Of a stretch of DNA of 64,000 nt, positions 12,056-37,501 are shown piece after piece. This stretch comes from Eublepharis macularius. Its lineage: Eukaryota > Chordata > Lepidosauria > Squamata > Eublepharidae. The position numbers were made by a program, and so were the translations under genes. The DNA lies in assembly GCF_028583425.1 (NCBI RefSeq), contig NC_072807.1, positions 34,539,001 to 34,603,000 of the forward strand. The letters are read 5' to 3'. How positions within the stretch are numbered: the stretch's first letter is position 1; every line of letters starts with the position of its first letter. The notes under the pieces were generated by a model. It did not search any database and was not told the DNA's origin. It worked only from the letters and a program-made list of their open reading frames with translations.

Positions 12056-12891
12056 TCACGGCCAAGTTAAAATTAAATCAAGAAAGGATTCAGCAGCAGA
12101 AGGGCACACTTGCCAGTGGTTTCCCTATATGCAAATCTTGGAGAGATTTAAATTAGACAAGAGTCACTATGACTTTGAGCAATCTAAAACTGAATTTGAT
12201 ATGCCCTGTATACAAATGATGAACATGTTATAAAGGGCTCATTTTGAGGGGGAATGCGCAGGAACACAGTTCCAGCAGTTCCCCAAAGAAGTCACATGTC
12301 AGGTGGCCCCGCCCACCTGGCTCTCGGCCATTTTGGACCCGTTTCATCCTGGATTGCTTTGCAGCAGCCCGATCCTGACCATTTTGGCCCCTTTTCAGCC
12401 ATTTTCAGCCCCCTTTTGCCATTTTGGGCCCAATTTTGGCCCTGAATGGCCAGGATTTGGTCCAAAACAGCCAGGATAAGTGATGCCAGGGGATGTGGCA
12501 TATGCAAATCAGTTTTGCTAATGAACCATTTCTGGTGATGGCGAGGGGCGTGGCATATGTTAATGAGTTATGCTAATAAGTTCCTCCAGCTCTTTTTCTA
12601 CAAAATGACCCTTGATGTTATTTCTAAAATGTATAAACTTTTGTTGAGGTTTGAGACAGAAGAAGAGCAAGTAAAAGAATGTATGATTAAGTGGGCAAAA
12701 ATTGTGGACATGACATATTAATGGTACAATAGGAAAATATGTGGACAAGGGGGTTGAAATTTACTTTAAGCTCCAGTATCAAAGAACATTTTTATAAGAT
12801 GATGTATCGTTGGTATATGACTCCTGAAAAACTGGCTAGAATGTATAAGGATGCTTCAAATGTATGTTGGAAATGTGCTAAAGAAGAAGGG
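12056..12891 (+). mobile_element. L1 ORF2 fragment interrupted by a MITE
   Basis: Decayed LINE-1 ORF2 C-terminal region. Before the MITE it reads like QQKGTLASGFPYMQILERFK. After it, RWYMTPEKLARMYKDAS and VCWKCAKEEGT are typical of the L1 region downstream of the reverse transcriptase. Both ends are missing and no poly(A) tail is seen. Near-identical 39-bp direct repeats flank it (12017-12055 and 12892-12930). Confidence 0.75.
12233..12614. mobile_element. hAT-type MITE, family B
   Basis: Same family as 3732-4163. Flanked by ATGTTATA (12225-12232) and ATGTTATT (12615-12622), an 8-bp duplication with one mismatch. It sits inside the L1 fragment and so is younger than it. Confidence 0.85.
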
Positions 12892-13314
12892 ACAAATTCT
12901 CAAGGCAGTTAAGAATACAATAAGAATCTTGCAAACTGAAGAAGAAGAAATCTCATTAAAGAAGAAAAAGCAAGGAATGCAAACATTCATCAGCATTTTG
13001 TAAAAAGCAGTTAAACTTTCTCTGTGCCAAATATCAGTTGGGAAAGTTTGTATAGCCTTCTTAAAGTTAAATAAAGCGTATGCCAAGCAGCTTTCTAGAG
13101 CATTTGGTTCTGAAAACTTAGCTAGTTGCAGATCATTGCCCTGATCCAACAGGAGAAAGGGGCTACACATATTTCTGTTGGTTAAAAAGCCTGAGCTGGG
13201 AGCTGGGGAGGGGTGACCATCAATGAACCCTGAGCATCTAATTCAGGGGAGGCTGGGTTGTAAACCCTCTGCAGTAAAGCCCTGTGAAGTTGGTAGGATT
13301 ATATGGCTGAAATC

Positions 13315-13485
13315 CTAAAGAAAACAGAAGTCCTGTGGCACCTTGAAGAAATGAGATAGAGCTCGCTTCAGAAGCTCCATTGTATCTGAAGAAGTGAGCT
13401 GGGTCTCGCCAAAGCTCAAGCTGGAATAAATGCTGTTGGTCTTTAAGGTGCCACTGGACTTCTGTTTTGTTTTGTTCCAATTAGA
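13315..13485. mobile_element. Penelope-like inverted copy
   Basis: Head-to-head arms 'agaagtcctgtggcacctt' and 'aaggtgccactggacttct' with the central 'gaagtgagct' motif. The two arms are opposed, as in the other inverted copies here. Confidence 0.55.
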
Positions 13486-13799
13486 CTGACAGGACTGCCC
13501 TGCTGAGATCCGAAACATACTTTGCTAGGGAAGAAATGCCCCTGCAGGGAATGTGATTTCCTTCTGAATGAACAGGTTTAGGGTACATAAACACAATTTT
13601 ACGAAGACATAACATTAGTAAGAATCCAATACAGTAATATTGTATTGAATTCTTACAATTAGTTAAATCCAATACAAAATAAATAGTGATGGCACCTGGT
13701 AAGTATTTTTAAACGTACAATACATTCTCACTGTATGGACATTTTTAATACAATGAAATAACTTTCAGGAGCTAAGGCTAAATTGACATTCTGGGTTGG

Positions 13800-13915
13800 A
13801 TTCCCTAGTACTGATTGCCTGGCTTCTGAAGAAGAGACTTTTGACTCTCAAAAGCTTCTACCCTGAACATCTTGTTGGTCTCTGGTGCTACTGGACTCAA
13901 ATCCTGCAGTTCCTG
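13800..13915 (+). mobile_element. Penelope-like fragment
   Basis: Contains 'gaagaagagacttttgactc' followed by 'tctggtgctactggactc', a partial arm of a related family. Confidence 0.45.
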
Positions 13916-13922
13916 CAGAGAT

Positions 13923-14101
13923 CCAGTTTGGTATAGTGCTCAAAAGTACTGGGACTCTAATCTGGAGAACCGGCTTTGATTCCCTGACCTTGGGTCAGTC
14001 ACAGCTCTATCAGAGCTCTCTCAGCCCCACCCACCTCACAGGGTGTTTGTTGAGGAGAGAATAATAAAATACTTTGTAAACTGCTTTGAGTGGGTGTTAA
14101 G
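13923..14101 (+). mobile_element. tRNA-type SINE, 5' part (split copy)
   Basis: Starts ccagtttggtatagtg and runs through 'tctggagaaccggctttgat' and 'gggtcagtcacagctct' to gtgggtgttaag, where it breaks. The remainder of the same SINE resumes at 15293 (ttgtactgaagggcg). A LINE fragment separates the two parts, with TAAG on both sides (14098-14101 and 15289-15292). Confidence 0.85.
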
Positions 14102-15288
14102 GCTCATCTGGGAGTGCCAGCCCCCTCCTGCATAGGCGGCGAGCTGATTTATGCTCGCCCAGGGAGACTTATGGATCCAATTGGTTTCCAGAATGCTCTG
14201 CGGGATCCAATGCCCCCTGGTGGCTCGTTGAGTAACTTGGTGGGAGACTGGCAGGACCGTCTCTCGAAAGCCATTGATGAGATCGCTCCCCATCGCCCTC
14301 CCCATCCCCGAGTCAGACAGGTCCCCTGGTATACGGAGGAGCTACGTCTGATGAAGTGGGAACTGAGACGGCTAGAGCGAGTGTGGCGACTCAACCTGGT
14401 TGTGGCGACTCAACCAGGGCCAGGACTTTTTTGGTCCTGGCCCCAACCTGGTGGAACTCTCTGTCTGAAGACACTCGGGCTTGCCAAGATCTGGTATCAT
14501 TTTGGTGGGCCTGCAAGATGGAGATGTTCCACCAGGCATATGGCGGAGGCCAGTATTAGGACCATCATTGAGCCTCCCGTCGCCTTCTCCTATCCAATGA
14601 CATCCCGTCCGTCTGTGTGTCTCCCTCTTTGTATTTGAGGGCAGGAATGTGCAATAGGCCATCTGAGTTATGATTTTATGATATGATTTTAATTGTATTT
14701 ATCAATTTTATTATCAATTATTGTATTTTTTGTAGAAAAAGAGCGGCAGGAACTCATTAGCATAACGCATTAGCACAACTCATTTGCATATGCCACGCCC
14801 CTTGACATCACTAGAAGTGTGTCATTAGCATGACAGATTTGCATATGCCTCACCCCCTGACATGGCCTATCCTGGCTGTTTTGGACCCAATCCTGGCCAT
14901 TCAGGGCTGGAATTGGGCCCAAAATGGCAAAAAGGGGCTGAAAATGGCCAAAAAGGGCCCCGAAATGGTCAGGATTGGGCCGCTGCTGAGCAGGAGAGTG
15001 ATCCACCACCCGTCCGAGGCCCAATCCTGGCCGTTTTGGGACCAACCCTGGCTGTTTTGGGTCTGATCCTGGCCATTTTGGACCCGAATTGGGCCGTTTC
15101 GGGCCCGATCCAGTCCAAAATGGGCCCAAAATCAGGTGGGCCACCTGATGTGACTTTTTTGGGAACTGCGTTCCTGTGCGTTCCCTCTCAAAATGAGCCC
15201 TGGTATTTATACAATTATATATTTTATGAATGTTGTACCCGGTACTGAGCCTGCGGGGAGGGTGGGCTAAATACCAAATAAAGTAAAG
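14102..15288 (+). mobile_element. L2/CR1-like LINE, internally deleted, inserted in a SINE
   Basis: Frame 14090-14638 joins the endonuclease-to-RT linker (VPWYTEELRLMKWELRRLER) directly to LINE 3' sequence. The latter, in another frame, reads WNSLSEDTRACQDLVSFWW, the usual C-terminal motif of L2-like ORF2. The reverse-transcriptase core is absent, so this is a deletion derivative. The 3' UTR is interrupted by a hAT MITE (14731-15202) and ends in an AAAGTAAAGTA tail. Confidence 0.75.
14731..15202. mobile_element. hAT-type MITE, family B, inverted
   Basis: Opposite orientation to 3732-4163: starts TGTAGAAAAAGAGC (the terminal 12 bp or so are lost) and ends CAAAATGAGCCCTG at 15202. Octamer-type ATTTGCATATG sequences are retained. 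Confidence 0.82.
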
Positions 15289-15292
15289 TAAG

Positions 15293-15338
15293 TTGTACTG
15301 AAGGGCGTATATAAACCGAATGTTGTTGTTGTTGTTAT
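15293..15338 (+). mobile_element. tRNA-type SINE, 3' part (split copy)
   Basis: Continuation of the SINE broken at 14101: TTGTACTGAAGGGCG, then 'tatataaaccgaatgttg' and a (TTG)n tail. Confidence 0.85.
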
Positions 15339-15387
15339 TCTACAGCAGACCAATGCGGCTATTCACCTGAAACTACCTTGCAGCAAG

Positions 15388-15610
15388 CACCTTTAAGACT
15401 AACCAATTTTATTGTAGCATAAGCTTTCGAGAATCAAGTTCTCTTCGTCAGATGCATGGTACAGAAACTGTTTCTGTACCATGCATCTGATGAAGAGAAC
15501 TTGATTCTCGAAAGCTTATGCTACAATAAAATTGATTAGTCTTAAAGGTGCTACTGGACTCTTTTTGATTTTGCTACTACAGACTAACACGGCTAACTCC
15601 TCTGCATCTA
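15388..15610. mobile_element. Penelope-like element, head-to-head inverted, 11-bp target duplication
   Basis: Two arms meet near 15465-15480 in a long near-perfect inverted repeat. The right arm continues into 'cagactaacacggctaactc'. Identical 11-bp flanks CTTGCAGCAAG lie at 15377-15387 and 15611-15621. A duplication of this length fits target-primed insertion rather than hAT or Harbinger transposition. Assignment to Penelope-like elements rests on the shared terminal-repeat motif known across sauropsids. Confidence 0.7.
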
Positions 15611-16227
15611 CTTGCAGCAAGTGTGTCCCTTTCCAGAAAGGTGACAGACGGACAGACAGACAAATTCCCGACCTGGATCTATTCCCAGGCGCCTATGCTG
15701 GTGCGCTTCTAGCCCTGCGCCCTGGGTGCCCTCCCTGGCAAGACCTGGGCTTCCAGCTCTGAGCAACCCATCTTCCTTGCAGGCCACCGGCCTTCCTTGA
15801 CTGTGGAGCGCTGAGCTTTCAGCCATTCCCCCAGCAGAGGTCCCTAGATCCGAATGAAAGGCCGGGGAACCGGGGCAGGGGCTGGGAACCAGCGCGCAAA
15901 GAAGACTGGCTCGGAACGTGCCAAGGGGGTCAGGCCTGCGACGCACCGGCTCCCAGGTCTCAGGATCACCCCGGGAAATGGGCAAGCCCCGAGAGGCGCA
16001 GCGCCCGGCCTCTCTCTTCTTCTTGAGAAAATTGGGGGCCGTGGCCACCGGTCGCCCGCTCCCTGGGGAAGTTTGCACCGACGTGAAACCCAAAATTAGC
16101 CTCGCCTTGCGCGTGCAAACCTGACTGCGATCCAGTTCCGTTGGAAAGACGGAAACGCCTTCCATTCAATCGAGGGCGAGATGGACACGAGACGATCACT
16201 TGAGATGCTGAAGAGCAATTGTCATGC

Positions 16228-16229
<2 letters not shown>

Positions 16230-16314
<85 letters not shown>

Positions 16315-16315
16315 A
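16230..16315 (+). repeat. (AAAG)n microsatellite
   Basis: About 21 uninterrupted AAAG units; all K/E/R-repeat open frames here are artefacts of it. Confidence 0.97.
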
Positions 16316-16323
16316 AAAGATGT

Positions 16324-16574
16324 ATTGTCGAAGGCTTTCACGGCCGGAGAACGATGGTTGTTGGGGGTTTTCCGGGCTGTCTTGCCGTGGTCTTGGCATT
16401 GTAGTTCCTGATGTTTCGCCAGCAGCTGTGGCTGGCATCTTCAGAGGTGTAGCACCAAAAGACAAAGTCTTTTGGTGCTACACCTCTGAAGATGCCAGCC
16501 ACAGCTGCTGGCGAAACATCAGGAACTACAATGCCAAGACCACGGCAAGACAGCCCGGAAAACCCCCAACAACC
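16324..16574. mobile_element. Second Penelope-like family, inverted, 14-bp target duplication
   Basis: Head-to-head arms meet at the GACAAAGTC centre near 16460. The right arm carries CTGAAGATGCCAGCC, CTGCTGGCGAAACATC and 'aggaactacaatgccaagac'. Flanks AAAGAAAAAGATGT occur at 16310-16323 and 16575-16588. The insertion lies at the edge of the (AAAG)n microsatellite. A simpler copy is at 44372-44485. Confidence 0.72.
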
Positions 16575-16599
16575 AAAGAAAAAGATGTTACACTCCCAG

Positions 16600-17000
16600 C
16601 CTAACTACTTTTACGTAGTGCAATCCCAGAGTTATACCCTAAAGCTCCAATCCCAAAAACTCTTCCCTGGGAGTTAGTCCCATTGATTAACACGGGACTT
16701 ACTTCCAAGAAGACCTTGCTTAGGATTGCTCTATTAAAGTCAGTGGCCGAGGGAGTAACTTTGCTTAGCATTTGCTTGATTTGCATTTCGATTTGTTTCC
16801 GAAGAAAGATACATAGGACGACAGTCATAATGCGTATTGTCCGTGCCCTAGTATAATTTCTAGTACGCTTGCTACTACTACCAGTTGCTATTAACACTGG
16901 TAGTTTCCTGCTATGCTATTACGCTACGCTGTGATTATTTACAGTGAAATCCTAGGCAGAATTACTCCAGTCGAAGCCCACTGACTTCAATATCACCCTC
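16600..17000. repeat. Fragments of a 'gcaatcctaggca' interspersed repeat
   Basis: Short pieces such as 'acacgggacttacttccaag' and 'gtgaaatcctaggcagaatt' recur at 1424-1450, 26710-26790 and 40380-40450. Old, truncated copies of one dispersed family of unknown class. Confidence 0.45.
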
Positions 17001-17249
17001 CAGCTAGCCCCATAGTTAGCACATCGGGAACTTCTCCTGCGCATCTTCGGTGGCTGGAGGGGATTTCTTCCGATGCTGGATCAGACAGTTAACAAGAGAG
17101 CGACTTCTGTTGCGGGCGATTTCGCTGCCAGTGCAGGAATGCCCGTTTTCGAGTTACACAGAAATCCTCAGCTATCAGGATGGGAAAGCATGCGCTATTA
17201 TTTCTATAGCCCCTTCCAGTATATAAATTGCTAACACGAACTTTTATTG

Positions 17250-17350
17250 TTGTGAGGAAGGCGATTGGCTTGCCCCTCCAAGGCCTCTGAGCGAGAATAG
17301 AGCCCAGATCCTCCATATGAGCCAACCCAGCGCTCTAGCCACCGAACAAC
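17250..17350 (-). mobile_element. tRNA-type SINE fragment, antisense
   Basis: Ends with the inverse of a SINE head ('gctctagccaccgaacaaca') after a degraded body. Confidence 0.4.
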
Positions 17351-17359
17351 ACTGCTCCG

Positions 17360-18240
17360 TTTTCCTTCGTTAGGCACTGATAGTGTGAGCAATGATACAT
17401 CAAGGGGGTGCTACGGATTTGATCTAATCCACTTCTCTGAGTGTAGAAAGAAATACACCAAATGTATGGCAGTGGAAACTTTTAGCCAGATTTCCATTCT
17501 GTCTAAGGAAGGCTCCTGTGGAACTGTAAAATCTACACCCATTCGAGCAATGATGTCGCCTATATTGGAATAATTCTCCAAACAGCTTCGGGCCTGGCTC
17601 TAGTCTAAAGAAGCCTCTAAATATGCAGGCTTTTAAATAAAAAGTGAAGGGAAAGGAGCTTTTTTTTCAAGTTCAAAAAGAGACCCCAGATTTATCCCAC
17701 TTTTCTAGTGCTCTGCAAACTCCCAGAGGCAGCAGGGTCAAGAGAAGCGAATTAAAACCTACACGTTTGGTGGGTCCGAAATAATTCCTTGGCGTGAAAA
17801 CCTCCCAAACAGAATTCCTTCTCCGGGTGGCACTCCTGCCGTTTTTAAAGGAAGGCATCCAAACAGACGCATATAAAAGCAACTGAAAAACCAAGACGGA
17901 TTTCTTCCGAAATTGACTAACGTGGCGAAGCCTGGAAATCAGCGCTCTCTAGTCCGTAGGCTGGTTTAGCGCGGGGAAGAGAAATAAACAGATTTTCTAG
18001 ACGATTTCTTGTGGTTTTTCCGAGGTGAAATGAGAGCCTCCAAGGCGACAAGTTGTTTAACCGTTTCCATTGGGCTCTGCTTGTTAAGACAGCAGCGGAG
18101 AAAGGGGAAAAAACAAGAGTTGAGGGTTTCTCAAAACCAGGCAGATTTTCTAAGAGCCTAGAGAGTCTGTGTTAACCCATCTATGCAGACAATAAAGCAA
18201 AGGGTCTGGGCTGCGCTTCTCTGGGCATATTCACGCTGCG
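17360..18240. other. Unassigned sequence upstream of ISL2
   Basis: Unique-looking sequence with no recognised repeat or open frame of note. It could contain distal ISL2 promoter elements. Confidence 0.3.
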
Positions 18241-18246
18241 ATCCTA

Positions 18247-18430
18247 TGCCTAGCAGGACTGGAGTCCGGGGGCACCTTAGAGACCGCCAAGATTGTCAGG
18301 GTGTAAGCTTCCCAAAGCTGTCATTTGAAGAAGGGTGCTTTGACGCTTGAAAGCTTGCACCTTGGAAATCCTGTTGCATCCCAGACTCCAGTCCTGCTAT
18401 TCTACTGCAGGCCAACACGGCCACCTACCT
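18247..18430. mobile_element. Penelope-like inverted copy, old
   Basis: Opposed arms 'aggactggagtccgggggca' and 'cagactccagtcctgctat' with 'ggccaacacggccacctac' at the right end. More diverged than 15388-15610. Confidence 0.5.
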
Positions 18431-18879
18431 GATCCTATACAGAGTTACTGCATAGGACTAAAGGTGATTTACTAGGATCGGTGTGCGCGACTGCCCGAGC
18501 GTCTGGGCACAAGATTAATTCCCTACACGCTGGTCACAATTCTCTTAAGTTCTGTAGAAGGTGCAGCGTTGGATCGGCCCACCATCCCACTGAAGGCAGC
18601 CCACAGCGCGCGCAAATCCAAACTTTAAATTCTGCTGGACTGAAAAGGAGATAAAGCAGATAAAAACAGAAGGTGCCACCGCCTTATCCGTTGCATGTTA
18701 TTTTTCTTATCGCTGCTGTTTTATTAGTATTATTAGTCTCTCTTCATTTATCATCCACCTTTAGTGACCCACTGCAGGAAATGCCAAACAACACATTTCT
18801 GCCAAAGATTCTGCTTTTTCCAAACTCCCAAAGTCTCTGTTTGCAAACGCATGCGACCCCCAGAGAGGGGGAGGTTTAG

Positions 18880-19364
18880 TAAAAGGACGGTCCCCCGGGA
18901 ATCCCGTCTTGCTGGAGGGAATCGGTCGCAAGAACCCGTGCCCGGCTATGCAACTGCTGCAAAGAGCCTCTGCCGGTGGGCGACCCTGGAGCAGCAGGGG
19001 CGGGGCAGAGCCCAAGAGGAGGGGATGCGCCTAAGCACCCCCCTGCTCCCCCACGTCCTGCGTTCCATTGTTCCCCCTCGGCCAATCAGCGCTGGCCCTC
19101 TCCCTGGCCGCCAATCGTCTCCAGGGGCTGCCGCGGGCGCTCGGTGACGTCACCGCCCTTGCCTCCTCCCTTTTTCCCAGGGACCCGGTGGGTGGTCCGC
19201 GGCGCGCTGACGTCATGCTGCGTATGGGACGGGGCAGCCTCCCCTTGGACTGCTCCAGGCTGGACTAGTTAGTTAGGCAGGCGAAGGCTCCGGGGCTGGG
19301 GAAGCTCCCCCCACCCCCACTCTTTTCCGCAGCACCGCGCTTTTGGGGCACCCCTCTTTCCTGC
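18880..19364 (+). promoter_or_regulatory. ISL2: ISL2 proximal promoter / CpG-rich 5' region
   Basis: GC- and CpG-rich block directly upstream of the ISL2 ATG. It has no TATA box. It contains CCAAT boxes at 19082-19086 and 19111-19115 and two perfect CRE palindromes TGACGTCA at 19145-19152 and 19208-19215, in an ordered CCAAT-CCAAT-CRE-CRE series over about 135 bp. The transcription start is probably between about 19215 and 19360 but cannot be read directly. NF-Y and CREB/ATF binding is inferred from the motifs. Confidence 0.75.
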
Positions 19365-34585
<15,221 letters not shown>

Positions 34586-35310
34586 GGCCACCCATTCCCC
34601 CCATGGACGTGCGCATGCTCCTGCCCCCTTTGCATGAGAACCTGATCTCCGAACAGAACTCGACTCTTTAAATTATTTATCTTTATTTAAAACCTTGTTC
34701 TTCCCTAATCCATTTTTGGCTGTAAACATCTCCGGGCTCTGCCGTCTTCTCCAGCCCACAAGTGGAAAAATACAGGGCGAGGCCTTCTGAAAGAGTCCAT
34801 GTTTCTCCACGCTGGATTTTTGCTAAAATTAGCCGTAAATCATGTAACAGTAGAATACATTTCCCCTTTTTCTTTTGGAAGAGGACTCCTTGATGAACCC
34901 GGCGCTTGGGCTGGCTGGAGCCGGCTCTATCATCTCAGACTCGCTACTATGTCATGTTCATCTCGACCACCTCCACGCTTTCCCCCACCAAACACCACGT
35001 GGCTTCATCCCATCTGACACTCGCCACCGGATGTCTGGAGAAATCTTGAACTTTTTCATTTTATTTTGCTTGGTGGCTCGGGAGGGGGACCGGCATTCTT
35101 CCTGCCCCCAGATCTGCATGATCGTTGGACCCAGTGTTTTTGTTTCTACCCCTCCCCTCTTGCCAATGTTAAATTATCGTATGGATGGAGGAGGGGCAGC
35201 TAAAACCTTTGCAGACCAAAGTAAATTATTGTTATTTATTATTGCAGCAGCAGGTAATGGTGGGATCGATATTTTGACGTTACTAATAAAAGAACAAATA
35301 CCTGATGAGA
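34586..35310 (+). other. ISL2: ISL2 3' untranslated region (putative)
   Basis: Non-coding sequence after the ISL2 stop. The first perfect AATAAA on this strand is at 35285-35290, followed by a TG-rich stretch near 35321, giving a 3' UTR of about 0.7 kb. No interspersed repeat is recognised inside it, unlike the sequence on either side. The end point is inferred. Confidence 0.6.
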
Positions 35311-35576
35311 AGCCATCCGCTCTGTGTGCATCACTGCTCGGCTCTAGAGGGTCTGAATTAGCAAGAGGAGCTACCCCAAAATATGGTAGTCATATGGAAA
35401 AACTAAAAGGGCATCTTAAATAGGAAGGATATGATTTGCAGCATGTTTGGCCTGAACTCCTTGGCCAACTTAAGCATACTTTCCCTCAGAGAACCAAGAC
35501 GGACAACCTGCATGATGTATAATTAACCTCTGGAACTCACTGACAAAGGATGTGGGGACAGCTGCTAGAGTATGAT

Positions 35577-35800
35577 TTGGTGGCTAGAGTGTCAGACTAG
35601 GATTTGAGAGACCCATGTTCGAATCCTTGCTCTGCCACAGAAGCTTACTGTAAGACCTTGACCTAGTCACACACACACTAACTCTAACCTACCTCGCAGG
35701 GTTGTTGTGAGGATAAATGGAGGGTAGGAGAAAGACGTGTGCTGCGTTGGGGTCCCCCTTGGGGAGAAAGGTGGGGCATAAATGAAATCAGAAAGAAACA
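35577..35800 (+). mobile_element. tRNA-type SINE, older subfamily
   Basis: 'ctagagtgtcagactaggat' with a good B box ('gttcgaatcct') and the body 'acctacctcgcagggttgtt', ending 'aaggtggggcataaatgaaa'. Lies downstream of ISL2. Confidence 0.75.
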
Positions 35801-35804
35801 GTCA

Positions 35805-35880
35805 GTTGGGCAGCCGTGTTGATCTGCAGTCGAACAGATCAACAACTCTTGTTGGTTTTTAAGGTGCCAGTGGATGAAGA
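35805..35880 (+). mobile_element. Penelope-like fragment
   Basis: 'gggcagccgtgttgatctgc' and 'ttggtttttaaggtgccagt', a partial arm. Confidence 0.45.
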
Positions 35881-36668
35881 AAGAAAAATATGGCTTGCAA
35901 AGAGGATTAGACATTCGTTGATGAGCAACTATAAATCACAGTGGCTAAACAGAACCTCCATGTTCAGTGGCAGTATACCTTTCAATGCCAGTTGCAGGGG
36001 GGCACCAACAGGGGAGGCTTTGGCCTCTATGCCGCTGCCCCACATACATTTATTTAAGCCACTTAAGCCTTTCCTCTCCTGGACTTGAGGTGAGCGCCAA
36101 GGTTATTTAAAAGACATACCTAAAAAAAGGATGCTAGGCTAAGTAGAGCTGTGGTCTGTTCCAGCAGGGCTCTTTTTTCTTACTCCTTTGCAGTGACCTC
36201 TCTCTGCAGCTTTTCTTGCGGCCCAGCCATTCTTCTGCCTTGTCTCTCTCTGCACAGCCTGTTCCCTTCCTCTCCAACTTTCCCTTGCAAAACAGCTCCT
36301 AGTCTCTATCCTTGGTCCTGCTAGCATCTTATTCCCCATCAGTTCCCTACATTTCACCCCTCTTCCCAACGCCTGGTCTATGAACCCTGTGTTAGCCTGA
36401 GGAACGCATACAGCCTGTGGCTGGGAGATGATGGGCTGCAGTTATCCAGAATTGTCTATGGAGGTATGAGTTCCACAACTCTTCGCTCCAAGTCCCTCCC
36501 ATTTCCCAGAGCTGTTCAGGAAGTCAGGTTATTGTGTCTTCCAGCTCTTGGAAATAAGTTAGTCTTTCTAGGTGAGGGTCTCACTAGAGAATCTTGCTCC
36601 ATATAAGCTTCCACCCCCCACTGGGGGCCACTCAGATATGCATGCTTTGTATACTTATAGGATCTGTT

Positions 36669-36895
36669 CAACAACAACAACATTTGATTTATATACCGTC
36701 CAGTTTGGTGTAGTGGTTAAGAGCGCAGGACTCTAATCTGGAGAGCCGGGTTTGATTCCCCACTCCTCCACTTGAAGGCAGCTGGGTGACCTCAGGCTAG
36801 TCACAGCTCTCTCAGAGCTCTCTCAGCCCCACCCACCTCACGGGGTTTTTGTTGTTGTGGGGATAATAATGACATACTTTGTAAACTGCTCTTTG
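36669..36895 (+). mobile_element. tRNA-type SINE preceded by an antisense SINE tail
   Basis: 36669-36698 is an antisense SINE 3' tail ((AAC)n plus 'atttgatttatataccg'). A sense SINE begins directly after it with 'ccagtttggtgtagtggtta' at about 36700 and runs to 'actttgtaaactgctct'. Tail-to-head fusion of two copies. Confidence 0.75.
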
Positions 36896-37244
36896 CTGCA
36901 ACCGTCTGCCCCTAATATTCTTACAGACAACCTCACAGGGACAAAATCAATCCCACCACCAAGCTAGGTGAGACCATACTGTTACTGGGCAGTTAGAAAA
37001 AAATCCTCCCCAACTGTTTATTAAAGCAATGATTGTATTTTTACCACGCCACATGGATGTTTGGCTTCAGCCACTGGACTACCTTGGGCCATCTTTTCGC
37101 TACACTGTTGAGAAACTGTATTGTCTTGCAATTTCTTTGTGTCTGTGTCCATTTGGAGGATGCATGACTAAGGCAGTGGGCGTTATGAACCAATTCAAGA
37201 ATACTGATTCAATTAGTCAGCTGTCTTTGAGGGAGTGAGAACAG

Positions 37245-37430
37245 TGGAATGGTCCGTGTTGGAGTAGAAATGGAGAGATCTACATTCCTCAGTCATGGAA
37301 GCTGGCGACCTTGGCCCAGGCGCTCTCAACTTCTCTCACGGGGTGATTGCGAGACAAAAAGGGCAGAACAAGAACCACTTTTGCCCAATTCCCTTTATAG
37401 GAAGGGTGGGATAAAAATGGCAGCTAGATT
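37245..37430 (+). mobile_element. Decayed tRNA-type SINE fragment
   Basis: Only the body and 3' part are recognisable ('cacggggtgattgcgagac', 'aggaagggtgggataaaaat'). Confidence 0.4.
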
Positions 37431-37501
37431 AAATGATTAAATGTGCATATTGTCAGAACCTCAGGGTAGCTGCCTTTCTGAGGGAAAGTGAAGGAAACTG
37501 G

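Noticed and set aside
14090-14638. 182-codon open frame as a host gene
   Set aside because: Its N-terminal half is LINE ORF2 linker and the rest is LINE 3' sequence out of frame; no splice signals.
15608-16165. 185-codon minus-strand open frame
   Set aside because: Moderately GC-rich unique sequence with no recognisable domain or splice sites; the opposite strand is open too.
16181-16604. Lys/Glu- and Phe/Leu/Ser-repeat open frames
   Set aside because: Produced by the (AAAG)n microsatellite and a Penelope-like inverted repeat.
1-19000. ETFA exon expected left of ISL2 by human synteny
   Set aside because: No frame resembling the ETFA N-terminus was seen; it probably lies further left.
34875-35423. 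182-codon open frame downstream of ISL2
   Set aside because: Lies in the ISL2 3' UTR and beyond the polyadenylation signal; no domain recognised, likely chance.
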